The notes beneath the pieces are model-generated. The model worked only from the letters and a program-made list of their open reading frames with translations. It did no database searches and was not told where the DNA came from. Below are positions 55,196-64,000 of a DNA stretch of 64,000 nucleotides, piece after piece (the stretch's first letter is position 1; every line of letters starts with the position of its first letter). Origin of the DNA: an uncultured Clostridia bacterium (GTDB taxonomy: Bacteria; Bacillota; Clostridia; TANB77; CAG-508). Both the position numbers and the translations under genes were made by a program. The DNA lies in assembly GCA_928721565.1 (NCBI GenBank), contig OV788638.1, forward strand, positions 124,001 to 188,000, read 5' to 3'.

Positions 55196-56677
55196 TTATT
55201 TTACTAATATATTATTATTATAATATCTAGAAATCTTTTTTAATTCATTATTAATATATTCAACTCCATATTTTTCTATTAATGTCTTTTCATCTGAAAA
55301 TAAATTTGTTCCAAGTGCTAATCTGTTTCCATCAATATTTGCTCCTAATGCTCCTAGAGTTGTTGGATATAAGTCCATTGTTGAATATGTTCTTTGAGTA
55401 TTTTCTGGTTGATTTGCTGGATTTACAATAACATTAACAACTTTTTTATCATATTCTTGTCCTTCTTCCGGATTTAAAAAGTCGGCTTGCATAGTTAAAT
55501 GATCCCCAGCTATAACTATTGTTGTATTATCATAAAAGTCTTGTTTTTTAAGCCATTTTATAAAATCTCCTACTCTTTTACTTGAACATGATATTACATT
55601 TTTATATTGTTCATCCCATTTGTTTCCACAATCTTTGCATAAATATCCATCTGGAAAATGAGTATCAGCAGTTAACATTGTGAAATTAAATGGTTCATCT
55701 CTTTCTGACAAATTCAATATTTTCTCTTTAGCATATTCAAATAATTGATCATCTGTAAATCCCCACCAAATTTGTTCTGTTGCTTTATTTTCTTCTTTTG
55801 CTGATTCAAAGTCCCATATATCATAATCTCCATGTTGCTTGAATAAATTTCTTCTTCCTCCAAATGTTGCATCTGATCCTACTAATAAATAATTATTGTA
55901 TCCATTGTCTTTTAATACTTGTCCTATGCTGTATGCACCTCCAAGAAATGTACTATATTCTCCCATAGCATTATCATCTATTGATAGCTTTAGTGGAATA
56001 CCTGCTGTTTGTGCAGACATTGCTCCAACAGTCCATGTGGTACCATATAATGTATAGGCTCCTCCTAATTTATCTGTGTCTGAAAAATTGGTATTTTCTT
56101 TAGCTAATTTTGATATTTCTGGTATTAAATCATCTTTTGATAATCCTCCATCTTTTGTTGAGTAATATGTTGTTTCCATTGATTCAAGAAATATATAAAT
56201 TAAATTTCTTTTTTGTTCTGGAAATTCTATTTTTGTTTTTTCTGGTCTAATATATTCTTTTGCAATAAAGTTTGAATCATGTGTCTGATTTTCTATATAT
56301 TCTTTTATATCTGTTGTTTCTATTATTTTATTCACACTAACAATTAATATTAATACTGATATACAAATGCTAGTTAATGTTGTTCTTCTTCTTTCTGATG
56401 TATGTATTTCTTTTATAATTTTTATGTCTTTTACCATTGGGTATATCAGTACAAATGATATTATTGCGGTTGGTACTATGACTTTCCATAAACACTGTTT
56501 AAAGAATGTAAATATTATATCTGTATTTGTTCCTTCCATTGGTACTTTTAGATGAAATACTATTTCATCCATTGAAAGGTGTCCAAAAGTATCGTATAGC
56601 CAATCTACTGTGACTGTTGCTCCAAATGCAATCAATAGACATATTACAATGACTATACATGCTATTCTTTTCTTCAT
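55196..56677 (-). CDS. LtaS-like sulfatase-fold membrane enzyme
   Basis: 493 residues with N-terminal membrane segments (about 5-22, 60-78, 98-118) and a sulfatase-type extracellular domain: IYIFLESMETTYYS with a metal-binding Glu, a nucleophile region TTWTVGAMSAQ, and TADTHFPDG. Resembles lipoteichoic-acid synthase/phosphoglycerol transferase. The canonical five-segment N-terminus of LtaS is reduced to about three. Confidence 0.85.
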   Translation of the reverse strand: MKKRIACIVIVICLLIAFGATVTVDWLYDTFGHLSMDEIVFHLKVPMEGTNTDIIFTFFKQCLWKVIVPTAIISFVLIYPMVKDIKIIKEIHTSERRRTTLTSICISVLILIVSVNKIIETTDIKEYIENQTHDSNFIAKEYIRPEKTKIEFPEQKRNLIYIFLESMETTYYSTKDGGLSKDDLIPEISKLAKENTNFSDTDKLGGAYTLYGTTWTVGAMSAQTAGIPLKLSIDDNAMGEYSTFLGGAYSIGQVLKDNGYNNYLLVGSDATFGGRRNLFKQHGDYDIWDFESAKEENKATEQIWWGFTDDQLFEYAKEKILNLSERDEPFNFTMLTADTHFPDGYLCKDCGNKWDEQYKNVISCSSKRVGDFIKWLKKQDFYDNTTIVIAGDHLTMQADFLNPEEGQEYDKKVVNVIVNPANQPENTQRTYSTMDLYPTTLGALGANIDGNRLALGTNLFSDEKTLIEKYGVEYINNELKKISRYYNNNILVK

Positions 56678-56712
56678 TTATTACACCTCTTGTTTTTCTG
56701 CTTTTGTTAAAA

Positions 56713-57729
56713 TTAGCTATTCTTCTCTGTTTGATTTTGTATATATTTCCAAGAATCTTTGCACATGTCTTCTAATGTTTTTTCAGCCTGCCATCCAAGT
56801 TCATTTTTTGCTTTTTCTGGATTTGAATAACATGTTGCTATATCTCCTGCTCTTCTTGGTGCAATTCTATAATTTACTGTTTTTCCTGTTGCCTTTTCAA
56901 ATGCTTTTACCATATCTAAAACACTATATCCTGTTCCTGTTCCTAAATTATATATATATATTCCTGTTTTTTCTTTTTCTAATTTTTCTAGTGCTTTTAT
57001 ATGTCCTTTGGCTAAATCTACTACATGTATATAATCTCTTACTCCTGTTCCATCTGGTGTATTATAATCATCTCCAAATACTGATAATTGTTCTAATTGT
57101 CCTGATGCGACTCTTACTACATATGGCATTAGATTATTAGGTATTCCTTGTGGTTCTTCGCCTATTAGTCCACTTTCATGTGCTCCTACTGGATTAAAAT
57201 ATCTTAATATTGCTATATCCCATGTGTTATCTGATTTGTATAAATCTTGTAATATTTGTTCTATAAATAATTTTGTTGTTCCATATGGATTTGTTGTTCC
57301 TCCTATTTTGCATTCTTCTGTTAAAGGAATTTTTTCTGGATCTCCATATACTGTTGCAGATGAACTAAATATAAATTTTTTTACATTATATTTTCTCATT
57401 GTTTCTAGTAAAACTATTGCACCTGAAATATTATTTTCATAATATTCTAATGGTTTCTGTACTGATTCTCCTACTGCTTTATATCCTGCAAAATTTAATA
57501 CCGCTTCTATTTTGTTTTCCTCAAATACTTGTTCTAATGCCTTTCTATCTAAATAGTCTACTTTATAAAATTTGAAGTTTTTTCCTGTTATTCGTTTTAT
57601 TTTGTCTAAGACTTCTGGTTTGCTATTTGAAAAATTATCTATTATAACTATTTCTCTTCCGGCATTCAATAGTTCTACTGCTGTGTGGCTTCCTATATAT
57701 CCTGCACCACCTGTTACTAATATAGCCAT
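56713..57729 (-). CDS. galE: UDP-glucose 4-epimerase
   Basis: Interconverts UDP-glucose and UDP-galactose. 338 residues with VTGGAGYIGSHTAVEL, the catalytic NPYGTTKLFIEQ (YxxxK), and the C-terminal substrate region. Full length. It supplies UDP-galactose for surface glycans; the terminator palindrome lies just upstream of its start. Confidence 0.95.
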   Translation of the reverse strand: MAILVTGGAGYIGSHTAVELLNAGREIVIIDNFSNSKPEVLDKIKRITGKNFKFYKVDYLDRKALEQVFEENKIEAVLNFAGYKAVGESVQKPLEYYENNISGAIVLLETMRKYNVKKFIFSSSATVYGDPEKIPLTEECKIGGTTNPYGTTKLFIEQILQDLYKSDNTWDIAILRYFNPVGAHESGLIGEEPQGIPNNLMPYVVRVASGQLEQLSVFGDDYNTPDGTGVRDYIHVVDLAKGHIKALEKLEKEKTGIYIYNLGTGTGYSVLDMVKAFEKATGKTVNYRIAPRRAGDIATCYSNPEKAKNELGWQAEKTLEDMCKDSWKYIQNQTEKNS

Positions 57730-57800
57730 ATTTTTTCCTTCTTTCTCTCTTATTTTTTCTGTATTAGTATATCACTAAAATGATATAATTTCAACTATAA

Positions 57801-57830
57801 AAAAGCATGAAATTTAAATTTCATGCTTTT
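57801..57830. terminator. Perfect 30-nt palindromic terminator of the amino-sugar operon
   Basis: AAAAGCATGAAATTT and its exact complement, no unpaired base in the stem. On the minus strand it is followed by a T run. Overlaps the stop codon of the last operon gene. Confidence 0.92.
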
Positions 57831-59211
57831 ATAATGGTATTATTACATATTTGATTGAAATATAAGCAGCCATTATTGCTAATATAATAATGCCAGCTCC
57901 AAGTAATACATTTTTTATTTTCTCATTTTTTATAATTATATCAAATATATTTTTTATTCCTATAGTTAAAAAATACATAAATGGTATTATCATTGGCATA
58001 ATATATCTTCCTTGTGGTTGACAATCCATATTATATGAATAGTATAAACTTAACGATATAGTTAATATAATGTTTACACCAAATATTATATTTATCAATG
58101 TTTTGTTTTTTCTTTTTTCAAACTCATCTGTTGGCGCAATTTCATTTGATTCCTGTTTATTCTTTATTTTTCTAATCATATAACTAACTATTCCTAGTAC
58201 CAAGCCTACTAAAGCAACTTTAAATATTGATTCATATACTTTATACATTCCTCCAGCCATAAATGAATTCATATATCCAAATAGCCCTATAAAACTAAGT
58301 TTTGTTGTTCTAATCCAATTCATATCGTATAACATATATTTTAGTGAATGGCCTTGGTTAGCTGGTGTTTTTCTATTAGTTGGTTTGAAATTTTCCAAAG
58401 CATACTTTTGTCCATATTCCCTTTGCGTTTTTATTGCAAAAATATCTCCATCATATAAAATGTAGCTTCTTATAAACCACCATCCACCAATTAAAATTGC
58501 AATTCCCGCAATAGCAAAACCTTTTTTTAAAAATTCTTTTATATCTATTTTTTTTATAAAACTGCTCACAAAATATAAAATAACACTTGTTAGCATATAA
58601 CCATATGCATTATAGTATGACATTGAACATATTCCAATTCCAATTCCTAATATTATACATGACTTCCAATTCCAATTTTCTTTTAGTCCTATAATCCATG
58701 AATATATTATAATAGATATTGATAATAATGCTAATGAATCATTGTTTATGTATGAGCCTAAATAAAGCAATTGTGGTAATAATGTTGCAAATGCTACGAA
58801 TACCCATTTATATATCCCTTTAAATAACTTTTCAGAAATTTTTATACACATAAATGCATATGCTGTTATACAAAAAACACTTACAAACCTTGCCGATACA
58901 AGTAAGGAAAATGGATCTGAAGAAAATACGTCAAATAGTCTCATAAAAACTGCAGATATTATATAAGAAAGTATTGGCATAAATGCATATGATATACCAT
59001 AATTTTCATCTCTTATGCTTTCTTCTCCACCATGTGGTAATTTAGAATTATTATATATATATTTACATACATCATATTTCATTTTTTCATCTGGAGCAGA
59101 ATTAAATTCAGTTCCTCTTGACATTGAAAAACATAATATAAATATATATACTAAAAACATCGCAATTATTATATTTTTAATTATTTTTTTATTTTTTTCC
59201 GTTAATTTCAT
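57829..59211 (-). CDS. GT-C-type multi-membrane glycosyltransferase
   Basis: 460 residues with about 10-11 membrane segments and an acidic loop motif SAPDEKMKYD after the first segment, the layout of DUF2142/PMT-type (ArnT-like) enzymes that take a sugar from a lipid-phosphate donor outside the membrane. Last gene of the amino-sugar operon; probable final transferase. Confidence 0.8.
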   Translation of the reverse strand: MKLTEKNKKIIKNIIIAMFLVYIFILCFSMSRGTEFNSAPDEKMKYDVCKYIYNNSKLPHGGEESIRDENYGISYAFMPILSYIISAVFMRLFDVFSSDPFSLLVSARFVSVFCITAYAFMCIKISEKLFKGIYKWVFVAFATLLPQLLYLGSYINNDSLALLSISIIIYSWIIGLKENWNWKSCIILGIGIGICSMSYYNAYGYMLTSVILYFVSSFIKKIDIKEFLKKGFAIAGIAILIGGWWFIRSYILYDGDIFAIKTQREYGQKYALENFKPTNRKTPANQGHSLKYMLYDMNWIRTTKLSFIGLFGYMNSFMAGGMYKVYESIFKVALVGLVLGIVSYMIRKIKNKQESNEIAPTDEFEKRKNKTLINIIFGVNIILTISLSLYYSYNMDCQPQGRYIMPMIIPFMYFLTIGIKNIFDIIIKNEKIKNVLLGAGIIILAIMAAYISIKYVIIPL

Positions 59212-59228
59212 AATATTTATTCCCCTTT

Positions 59229-59573
59229 TTATAGAGAAAAAATTAATACTCCAATTATTATAGTTATTAGTCCAATTAATTTTTTCTTGCTAATTTTTTC
59301 TTTTAGTAAATAGTAACTTAATATTGCAACAAAAACATATTCTGTTGTTCCAAGTATTGGTCCCATTGATAATGGGACATATTTATATGCGAAAACCGTG
59401 CATAATGTTGCTCCAAAAAATATTCCATATGCAAATATAGTTTTTAAATTTAAATATTCTTTTAACTTACTTTCTCTTTCAACATCAGCTGACTTCTTTA
59501 ATAATATTTGTGCTAGTGCTGAAATGATTACACCTAAAATATATATTCCTGAATAAATTAATATCTTATTCAT
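59229..59573 (-). CDS. SMR/EamA-like flippase subunit (ArnE/ArnF-like), first of pair
   Basis: 114 residues, four membrane segments, small-multidrug-resistance fold. Paired with the next gene, which overlaps it by eight bases. In ArnE/ArnF such pairs flip lipid-linked amino-sugars. Here likely exports an undecaprenyl-phosphate-sugar. Confidence 0.8.
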   Translation of the reverse strand: MNKILIYSGIYILGVIISALAQILLKKSADVERESKLKEYLNLKTIFAYGIFFGATLCTVFAYKYVPLSMGPILGTTEYVFVAILSYYLLKEKISKKKLIGLITIIIGVLIFSL

Positions 59574-59910
59574 AATCTTTCACCACCAATCCAACTCCAA
59601 TTAATACAACTATTGTTCCTACAATCATATTCCAAGTAATTGTTTCTTTAAAAAATAATACGCCCCAAATCATTCCCCAAATTATTGTTACTGCTTTATT
59701 AAAAAATGCCGTTGTTAATGTGAATTTTTTCAATATTTGTTGCCAAAGTATTGCATATACCCCTAAAATTAATATTGATATCCCATAAAATATACAAAAT
59801 TTTAAAGATAAAAATTCATTTCCTGATGCCAATTTTGAAAATACTCCGCAAAATGAATATGCAAATAACAACAAATGTAATAATACATATTTATTTATCT
59901 TTTCCATCAT
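59566..59910 (-). CDS. SMR/EamA-like flippase subunit, second of pair
   Basis: 114 residues, four membrane segments. Shares length with its partner and the VLIGVGLVVKD end pattern. Overlaps the GT2 stop region by 20 bases, showing tight coupling. Confidence 0.8.
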   Translation of the reverse strand: MMEKINKYVLLHLLLFAYSFCGVFSKLASGNEFLSLKFCIFYGISILILGVYAILWQQILKKFTLTTAFFNKAVTIIWGMIWGVLFFKETITWNMIVGTIVVLIGVGLVVKDYE

Positions 59911-60880
59911 CTTCTCCCTTATCTTTTATATTAACTGTTTCCTTTATTACATATTGTGGAGAATTATTTATGCTAATATAAATTCTTCCAATATATTCTC
60001 CAATCATTCCTAGCATCATCATTATAATTCCACCTATAAATAGCATTACTGCCATTAATGAACTATAACCTTGTAATACTGTTGTATGAACCACTAATTT
60101 GTGTATTATTATATATATTCCATAAATAAATCCTAAAGCAGCAGTAATAATACCTACAATTGTTGATATTCTAAGTGGTTTTATAGAAAATGCTGTAAAC
60201 CCATTAATCCATAAGTTTAGCATTTTTTTGAAAGTAAAGTTTGTACTTCCTGTTATTCTTTCTCTTTCTTCCATTTCTACATTTACTATGTCACTTGTTG
60301 TTCTAAGCAAAAGTCCAGTTAGGTATGGATATGGATTTTTATATTTTGTAATTTCTTCTACAATATATCTTTTTAATGCTGAAAAGTTAGTAAAGCTTAA
60401 ATCTTTTGGTTTTTCCATAACTATTTCTGTCATTTTTCTATTAACAATTGTTCCAAAGCCCTTAAATTTGCTTTGTTTATATGTTGGGTATTTAGCTATT
60501 GATACATCATGTCCATTTTCTAATGGTTCTATTAATTTCCATAAACTTTCCATTGGACATTGTCCATCATCATCCATTAGAATTATATAATCTCCAGTCG
60601 TTTTTGACATTCCAGCCATAAGTGCTCCTGGTCTATTCATGTTTTTAGCAAGATTTATTAATTTTACTTTTGGATTATTTTGAGCTATATTTTTTAAAAC
60701 TTGCCAAACATTATCTGGTGAATGATCATTTACTGCAACCACTTCATAATCATATCGTGGATTTTGACTTACTACTTTATTTATTTCATCTATAACTAAT
60801 CCTACTGTTTTCTCACTACCATAACAAGGTATTATAAAACTTAATTTTTTGTTATTGTTCTCTTCCATTTTTATTATCAT
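59891..60880 (-). CDS. ArnC/GtrB-type GT2 undecaprenyl-phosphate glycosyltransferase
   Basis: 329 residues: GT-A with IIPCYGSEKTV, NDHSPDN and MDDDGQCP, and two C-terminal membrane segments. The start is uncertain: an ATG at 60880 sits very close to AAAGGAA, and a second ATG is four codons in. It probably loads the amino-sugar onto undecaprenyl phosphate. Confidence 0.88.
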   Translation of the reverse strand: MIIKMEENNNKKLSFIIPCYGSEKTVGLVIDEINKVVSQNPRYDYEVVAVNDHSPDNVWQVLKNIAQNNPKVKLINLAKNMNRPGALMAGMSKTTGDYIILMDDDGQCPMESLWKLIEPLENGHDVSIAKYPTYKQSKFKGFGTIVNRKMTEIVMEKPKDLSFTNFSALKRYIVEEITKYKNPYPYLTGLLLRTTSDIVNVEMEERERITGSTNFTFKKMLNLWINGFTAFSIKPLRISTIVGIITAALGFIYGIYIIIHKLVVHTTVLQGYSSLMAVMLFIGGIIMMMLGMIGEYIGRIYISINNSPQYVIKETVNIKDKGEDDGKDK

Positions 60881-60886
60881 TTCCTT

Positions 60887-61876
60887 TTATTTTTTTATAA
60901 ATCTATTTAGTTCCATTTCTTTTTTGTAATCTTCCAAATATGCTATATAATCATATTGTGGTTCATATCCCAAATCATCTTTTGCGTTTTGAATATCCAT
61001 AACAAAATCATCACAGTCCCTTTTTTCTGGGCATTCTATTATCTTAGACATTTTATCTTTAGTTGAAAATACTTTTATAATACCTTCTATTTGTTCTCTC
61101 ATTGTTGTTTTTATTCCTGTACCAGCATTATATGTTCCTGTTTCTCTATTAGCCCAAAGTGATTTAAATATCATTTGGCACAAGTCTTTTACATATATTA
61201 CATCTTTTCCAAGTTCTGGATTCCCCCACATTTCAAGGTCTTTTCCTTCTATTGCTCTTTGAATCATATATCTATATGATATATATTTCTTTTCACCATC
61301 TACATAATAATACATTTCTGGTGAATATAAATAAATATTAGGTAATCTAAAAATAAAGTTTTTTATCCCATGCATTTGATGATAACATTCAATTAAATCT
61401 ACAGCTGCACATTTTGTAACTGTATATATAGCATGGTCACCTGTATAAATTGGCTTTCTTGGCAAATATGGTTTTAAAGGTTTTTTATCTCTTAAATATC
61501 CATTTAGATCTGCCCATGTTTGTGTATATATAATTCTATCTACTTTTGCTGTTTTACAATATTCAAGTACATTTAATGTTCCTTTTATATTTACATCTAT
61601 ATATTTATCAGGATCATCTTTAGATAAATATGCTGGAAGTACTCCAGCAAAATCTACTACTGCATATACACTTTCTTTTGGCAATTTATCAAAGTCTTCT
61701 TTTTTAGTTATATCAACTTGTAAATATTGACCTTTATAAAATTCATATGGATAATGCTCTTTCGTTCCTGTTGCTATAACTTCATATTTTTCCATATCTA
61801 AATTATTATTTAAATAATCCAAAAAATACATTCCTAAATTTCCTGCTGAGCCTAAAACAATTATTTTTTCTTTCAT
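60887..61876 (-). CDS. NAD-dependent sugar epimerase/dehydratase
   Basis: 329 residues of the extended SDR family: NAD site GSAGNLGMYF, catalytic YTVTKCAA (Tyr and Lys), and a C-terminal substrate domain. Specific reaction unknown; likely makes or modifies the nucleotide-sugar of this pathway. Confidence 0.85.
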   Translation of the reverse strand: MKEKIIVLGSAGNLGMYFLDYLNNNLDMEKYEVIATGTKEHYPYEFYKGQYLQVDITKKEDFDKLPKESVYAVVDFAGVLPAYLSKDDPDKYIDVNIKGTLNVLEYCKTAKVDRIIYTQTWADLNGYLRDKKPLKPYLPRKPIYTGDHAIYTVTKCAAVDLIECYHQMHGIKNFIFRLPNIYLYSPEMYYYVDGEKKYISYRYMIQRAIEGKDLEMWGNPELGKDVIYVKDLCQMIFKSLWANRETGTYNAGTGIKTTMREQIEGIIKVFSTKDKMSKIIECPEKRDCDDFVMDIQNAKDDLGYEPQYDYIAYLEDYKKEMELNRFIKK

Positions 61877-61889
61877 AATCTATCTCCTT

Positions 61890-63002
61890 TTATTCTGGTG
61901 TGTATATATAATATCCTATTCTACTTGAACTATCAACAGTTTTTCCCAAGTTTTCTAATTCCATATCACTTATTCTATAAATTTGACTTGAATGTTTTTC
62001 TGAAAATTCATTCATTTTGTTTAAATCATTTTGTGTAAAAATAAATTTTATTACTGCTTTTGCTGGTTTTGTAACTTTAGTAAAATCTGGTTCTTTTCCA
62101 CAAGCTACATCTATTACCATTCTTACAAAGTCATATCCTGTAGATATTTGTACTAAATCTGACCCTATGCAGTCTCCTCCCATCCTTGCACCTATCTCAA
62201 TAATTCCAAATTCACCATTTTCATTAACTTTAAATTCTGTATGACTAGCTCCATTTTGCACACCTAAAGCTGTTAAAGCTTTAAAAATATTATTTTTAAT
62301 TTCCTCTTGATATTCTAGTTTTATATCTGACGGTTCCATATGTCCTGTTTCTATAAAATTAGGCGAACCTGTAGTATATTTTTTTGTAAACGCAAGAAAA
62401 TGATGATTTCCTTTATATGAAATACATTCACAACTGTATTCATTTCCTTCTATATATTCTTCAACTATAGCCATTTTTTCAAATGAATCCTTAGTCGCAT
62501 ATTTTACAGCATCTTCTAATTCATTTTTATTAAAAACTTTTGTTATTCCTCTACTTCCTGATCTATCTGTAGGCTTTACAATGACAGGAAATTTCATATT
62601 TTCAACATTCCAAGTTGAACTGTCATTACTTACTTTTATAAAAGCTGGTGTTTTTACGCCATTTTCCTTCATTTTTTTACGCATTTCAAATTTATTTGTA
62701 CATTGTAATGTTGTTGAAGTTGGATTACAAGCTAATCCTAAATTTTCTGCAACATAATTTACTGTAATTGTAGCTAAATCTGATGCAATCGAACATACTC
62801 CTACTGGTTTTATTTCTTTACATTTTTCTAATATTTGTTCTTTTTCTACTATACTAATTGGATAAAAGTAATCTGCTGTTTTCTCTCCTATTGAACCATC
62901 CTGCCATGCAAATACATGTGTTTCATAACCTAATGATTTTGCTTTTAATATTAATTGATTTTGAAAATCATTTGCTCCAATTATAACTAATTTTTCTTTC
63001 AT
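61890..63002 (-). CDS. ATP-grasp ligase (PylC/carbamoyl-phosphate-synthase-like)
   Basis: 370 residues: an N-terminal Rossmann-like domain (LVIIGANDFQNQ), then the ATP-grasp core with KPTDRSGSRGI near residue 145, EYIEGNEYS, and IEIGARMGGD. Such enzymes join a carboxylate to an amine, forming an amide. Next to an amino-sugar aminotransferase it would be expected to add an amino acid to the sugar amine. That is inference. Confidence 0.8.
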   Translation of the reverse strand: MKEKLVIIGANDFQNQLILKAKSLGYETHVFAWQDGSIGEKTADYFYPISIVEKEQILEKCKEIKPVGVCSIASDLATITVNYVAENLGLACNPTSTTLQCTNKFEMRKKMKENGVKTPAFIKVSNDSSTWNVENMKFPVIVKPTDRSGSRGITKVFNKNELEDAVKYATKDSFEKMAIVEEYIEGNEYSCECISYKGNHHFLAFTKKYTTGSPNFIETGHMEPSDIKLEYQEEIKNNIFKALTALGVQNGASHTEFKVNENGEFGIIEIGARMGGDCIGSDLVQISTGYDFVRMVIDVACGKEPDFTKVTKPAKAVIKFIFTQNDLNKMNEFSEKHSSQIYRISDMELENLGKTVDSSSRIGYYIYTPE

Positions 63003-63012
63003 AATTGTTCCT

Positions 63013-64000
63013 CTACTTCTTATAAAATTCTTTTATCTTATTACAAACTTTTAAAACGTCTTCTTCTTTTAAACCATAATACATTGGTAATCTAAGAAGT
63101 CTTTCACTTTCTTTTGTTGTATACTTATCTTCTCCATGGAATCTACCATATTTAATTCCTGCTGGAGCTGAATGTAATGGTATATAATGAAATACTGCTT
63201 GAATTTCATTTTCTTTTAAATGGTTTATTAATTTTGTTCTTTCTTCTAAGTCTTTAGTCTTGATGTAGAACATATGTGCATTATGTTTGCATTCTGCTGG
63301 AACATAAGGCATTTCTATTTGTTCTATATCTTTTAAATTTTCATAATATAAATTCCAATTTTTTAATCTATTTTTATTTATCTCATCAGCCATTTCAAGT
63401 TGCGCATATAAATATGCAGCATTAATATCACTTGGTAGATATGATGAACCTGCTTCTACCCAAGTATATTTATCAACTTGACCTCTGAAGAATCTGCTAC
63501 GATCTGTTCCTTTTTCTCTTATAATTTCTGCTCTTTCAAAATTATTTTGATCTTTTACTAATAAAGCTCCACCTTCACCCATGCTGTAATTCTTAGTTTC
63601 ATGGAAACTATAACATCCATAATCCCCTATTGTTCCTAAAGGTTTGCCTTTATATTCACTCATTACTCCTTGAGCAGCATCTTCAATAACTATCAAGTTA
63701 TGTCTTTTAGCTATATCCATGATTGTATCCATTTCACACGCTACACCTGCATAATGTACTGGTGCAATTGCTCTTGTTTTATCAGTTATAGCATCTTCAA
63801 TTAATTTTTCATCTATATTCATAGTATCTGGTCTTATATCTACAAATACTGGAGTTGCTCCTCTCATAACAAATGCATCAGCTGTTGATACAAATGTATA
63901 TGCAGGTAATATTACCTCATCTCCAGGTTTTATATCAGCTAATATTGCTGACATATCTAATGCATGACTACATGATGTTGTTAATAATACATTTGATTTT
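63013..64000 (-). CDS. WecE/RffA-type sugar aminotransferase (start beyond window)
   Basis: DegT/DnrJ/EryC1/StrS family PLP enzyme. The frame is open to the window end, so the N-terminus is missing. VLLTTSCSHALDMSAILADI, the SFHETKNYSMGEGG lysine motif and FHYIPLHSAP are close to RffA, which makes dTDP-4-amino-4,6-dideoxygalactose from the 4-keto sugar. First visible gene of the amino-sugar operon. Confidence 0.88.
   Translation of the reverse strand, partial: KSNVLLTTSCSHALDMSAILADIKPGDEVILPAYTFVSTADAFVMRGATPVFVDIRPDTMNIDEKLIEDAITDKTRAIAPVHYAGVACEMDTIMDIAKRHNLIVIEDAAQGVMSEYKGKPLGTIGDYGCYSFHETKNYSMGEGGALLVKDQNNFERAEIIREKGTDRSRFFRGQVDKYTWVEAGSSYLPSDINAAYLYAQLEMADEINKNRLKNWNLYYENLKDIEQIEMPYVPAECKHNAHMFYIKTKDLEERTKLINHLKENEIQAVFHYIPLHSAPAGIKYGRFHGEDKYTTKESERLLRLPMYYGLKEEDVLKVCNKIKEFYKK

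Overview
The window is a 64-kb piece of a low-GC, Gram-positive, endospore-forming bacterium. Sporulation genes (spoIIAA-spoIIAB-sigF, spoIID, spoIIQ, a spoIVFA/spoIVFB pair, dpaA), SepF/DivIVA/MraZ cell-division genes, AT-rich codon use, frequent TTG/GTG starts with strong Shine-Dalgarno sites, and the absence of outer-membrane genes all point to Bacillota, class Clostridia. It is probably an uncultured gut-type lineage; the genus cannot be read from the sequence. UGA is a normal stop. No rRNA, tRNA, CRISPR, phage, transposase or replication origin was seen. Nearly all genes are on the minus strand; the plus-strand genes are the U32 gene, an HD-GYP gene, asnS, tsaE and a 37-aa Cys-rich gene. 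No gene-free stretch exceeds 300 bases.

Region 1 (1-16.3 kb): a dockerin-bearing glucosaminidase cut by the window edge, a peptidase-U32 gene, dxs, then the sporulation block spoIIAA-spoIIAB-sigF-spoID/IIQ type genes, dtd, a zinc-ribbon protein, gpsA, plsY, der and spoIVFA-spoIVFB. This half is sprinkled with a palindromic ACCGGT-cored repeat of about 33 bp. It occurs in eight clusters (about 23 copies plus degenerate ones), almost all between co-directional genes and often touching the next ribosome-binding site. One cluster lies inside spoIIAA and is translated as a Arg-Thr-Gly-Pro repeat tail.

Region 2 (16.3-21 kb): a surface-structure operon on the minus strand. It encodes a sortase, a thioester-domain adhesin (frameshifted in an A7 tract and ending exactly at LPVTGM), three consecutive proteins with camelysin/TasA-like YARY-type leaders, and a small tail-anchored protein. 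A divergent HD-GYP cyclic-di-GMP phosphodiesterase gene faces it. Two tandem Spo0A-box-like sites lie between the two promoters. This is the best candidate for a coordinated, possibly undescribed adhesion/matrix switch.

Region 3 (21-52 kb): housekeeping genes. They are mraZ-rsmH-ftsL with MraZ operator repeats, a cysteine desulfurase, a patatin, a WG-repeat protein, asnS, tsaE, uppP, dpaA, a frameshifted TPR gene, rimO, a truncated RNase G gene, pth, a GH15 enzyme, a beta-CASP nuclease, ftsK, rsmD, divIVA, sepF, miaA and mutL (with altered endonuclease motifs).

Region 4 (51.5-64 kb): envelope genes. They are a Cys-rich microprotein, a von Willebrand A surface protein, mreB, a GT2 enzyme, an LtaS-like sulfatase and galE. 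After a perfect 30-nt palindromic terminator comes a seven-gene operon: a WecE-type aminotransferase (cut by the window end), an ATP-grasp ligase, a sugar epimerase/dehydratase, an ArnC-type GT2, an ArnE/ArnF-like flippase pair and a GT-C-type membrane enzyme. Together these would build and export an amino-sugar, possibly amino-acylated, and attach it to a cell-wall polymer.
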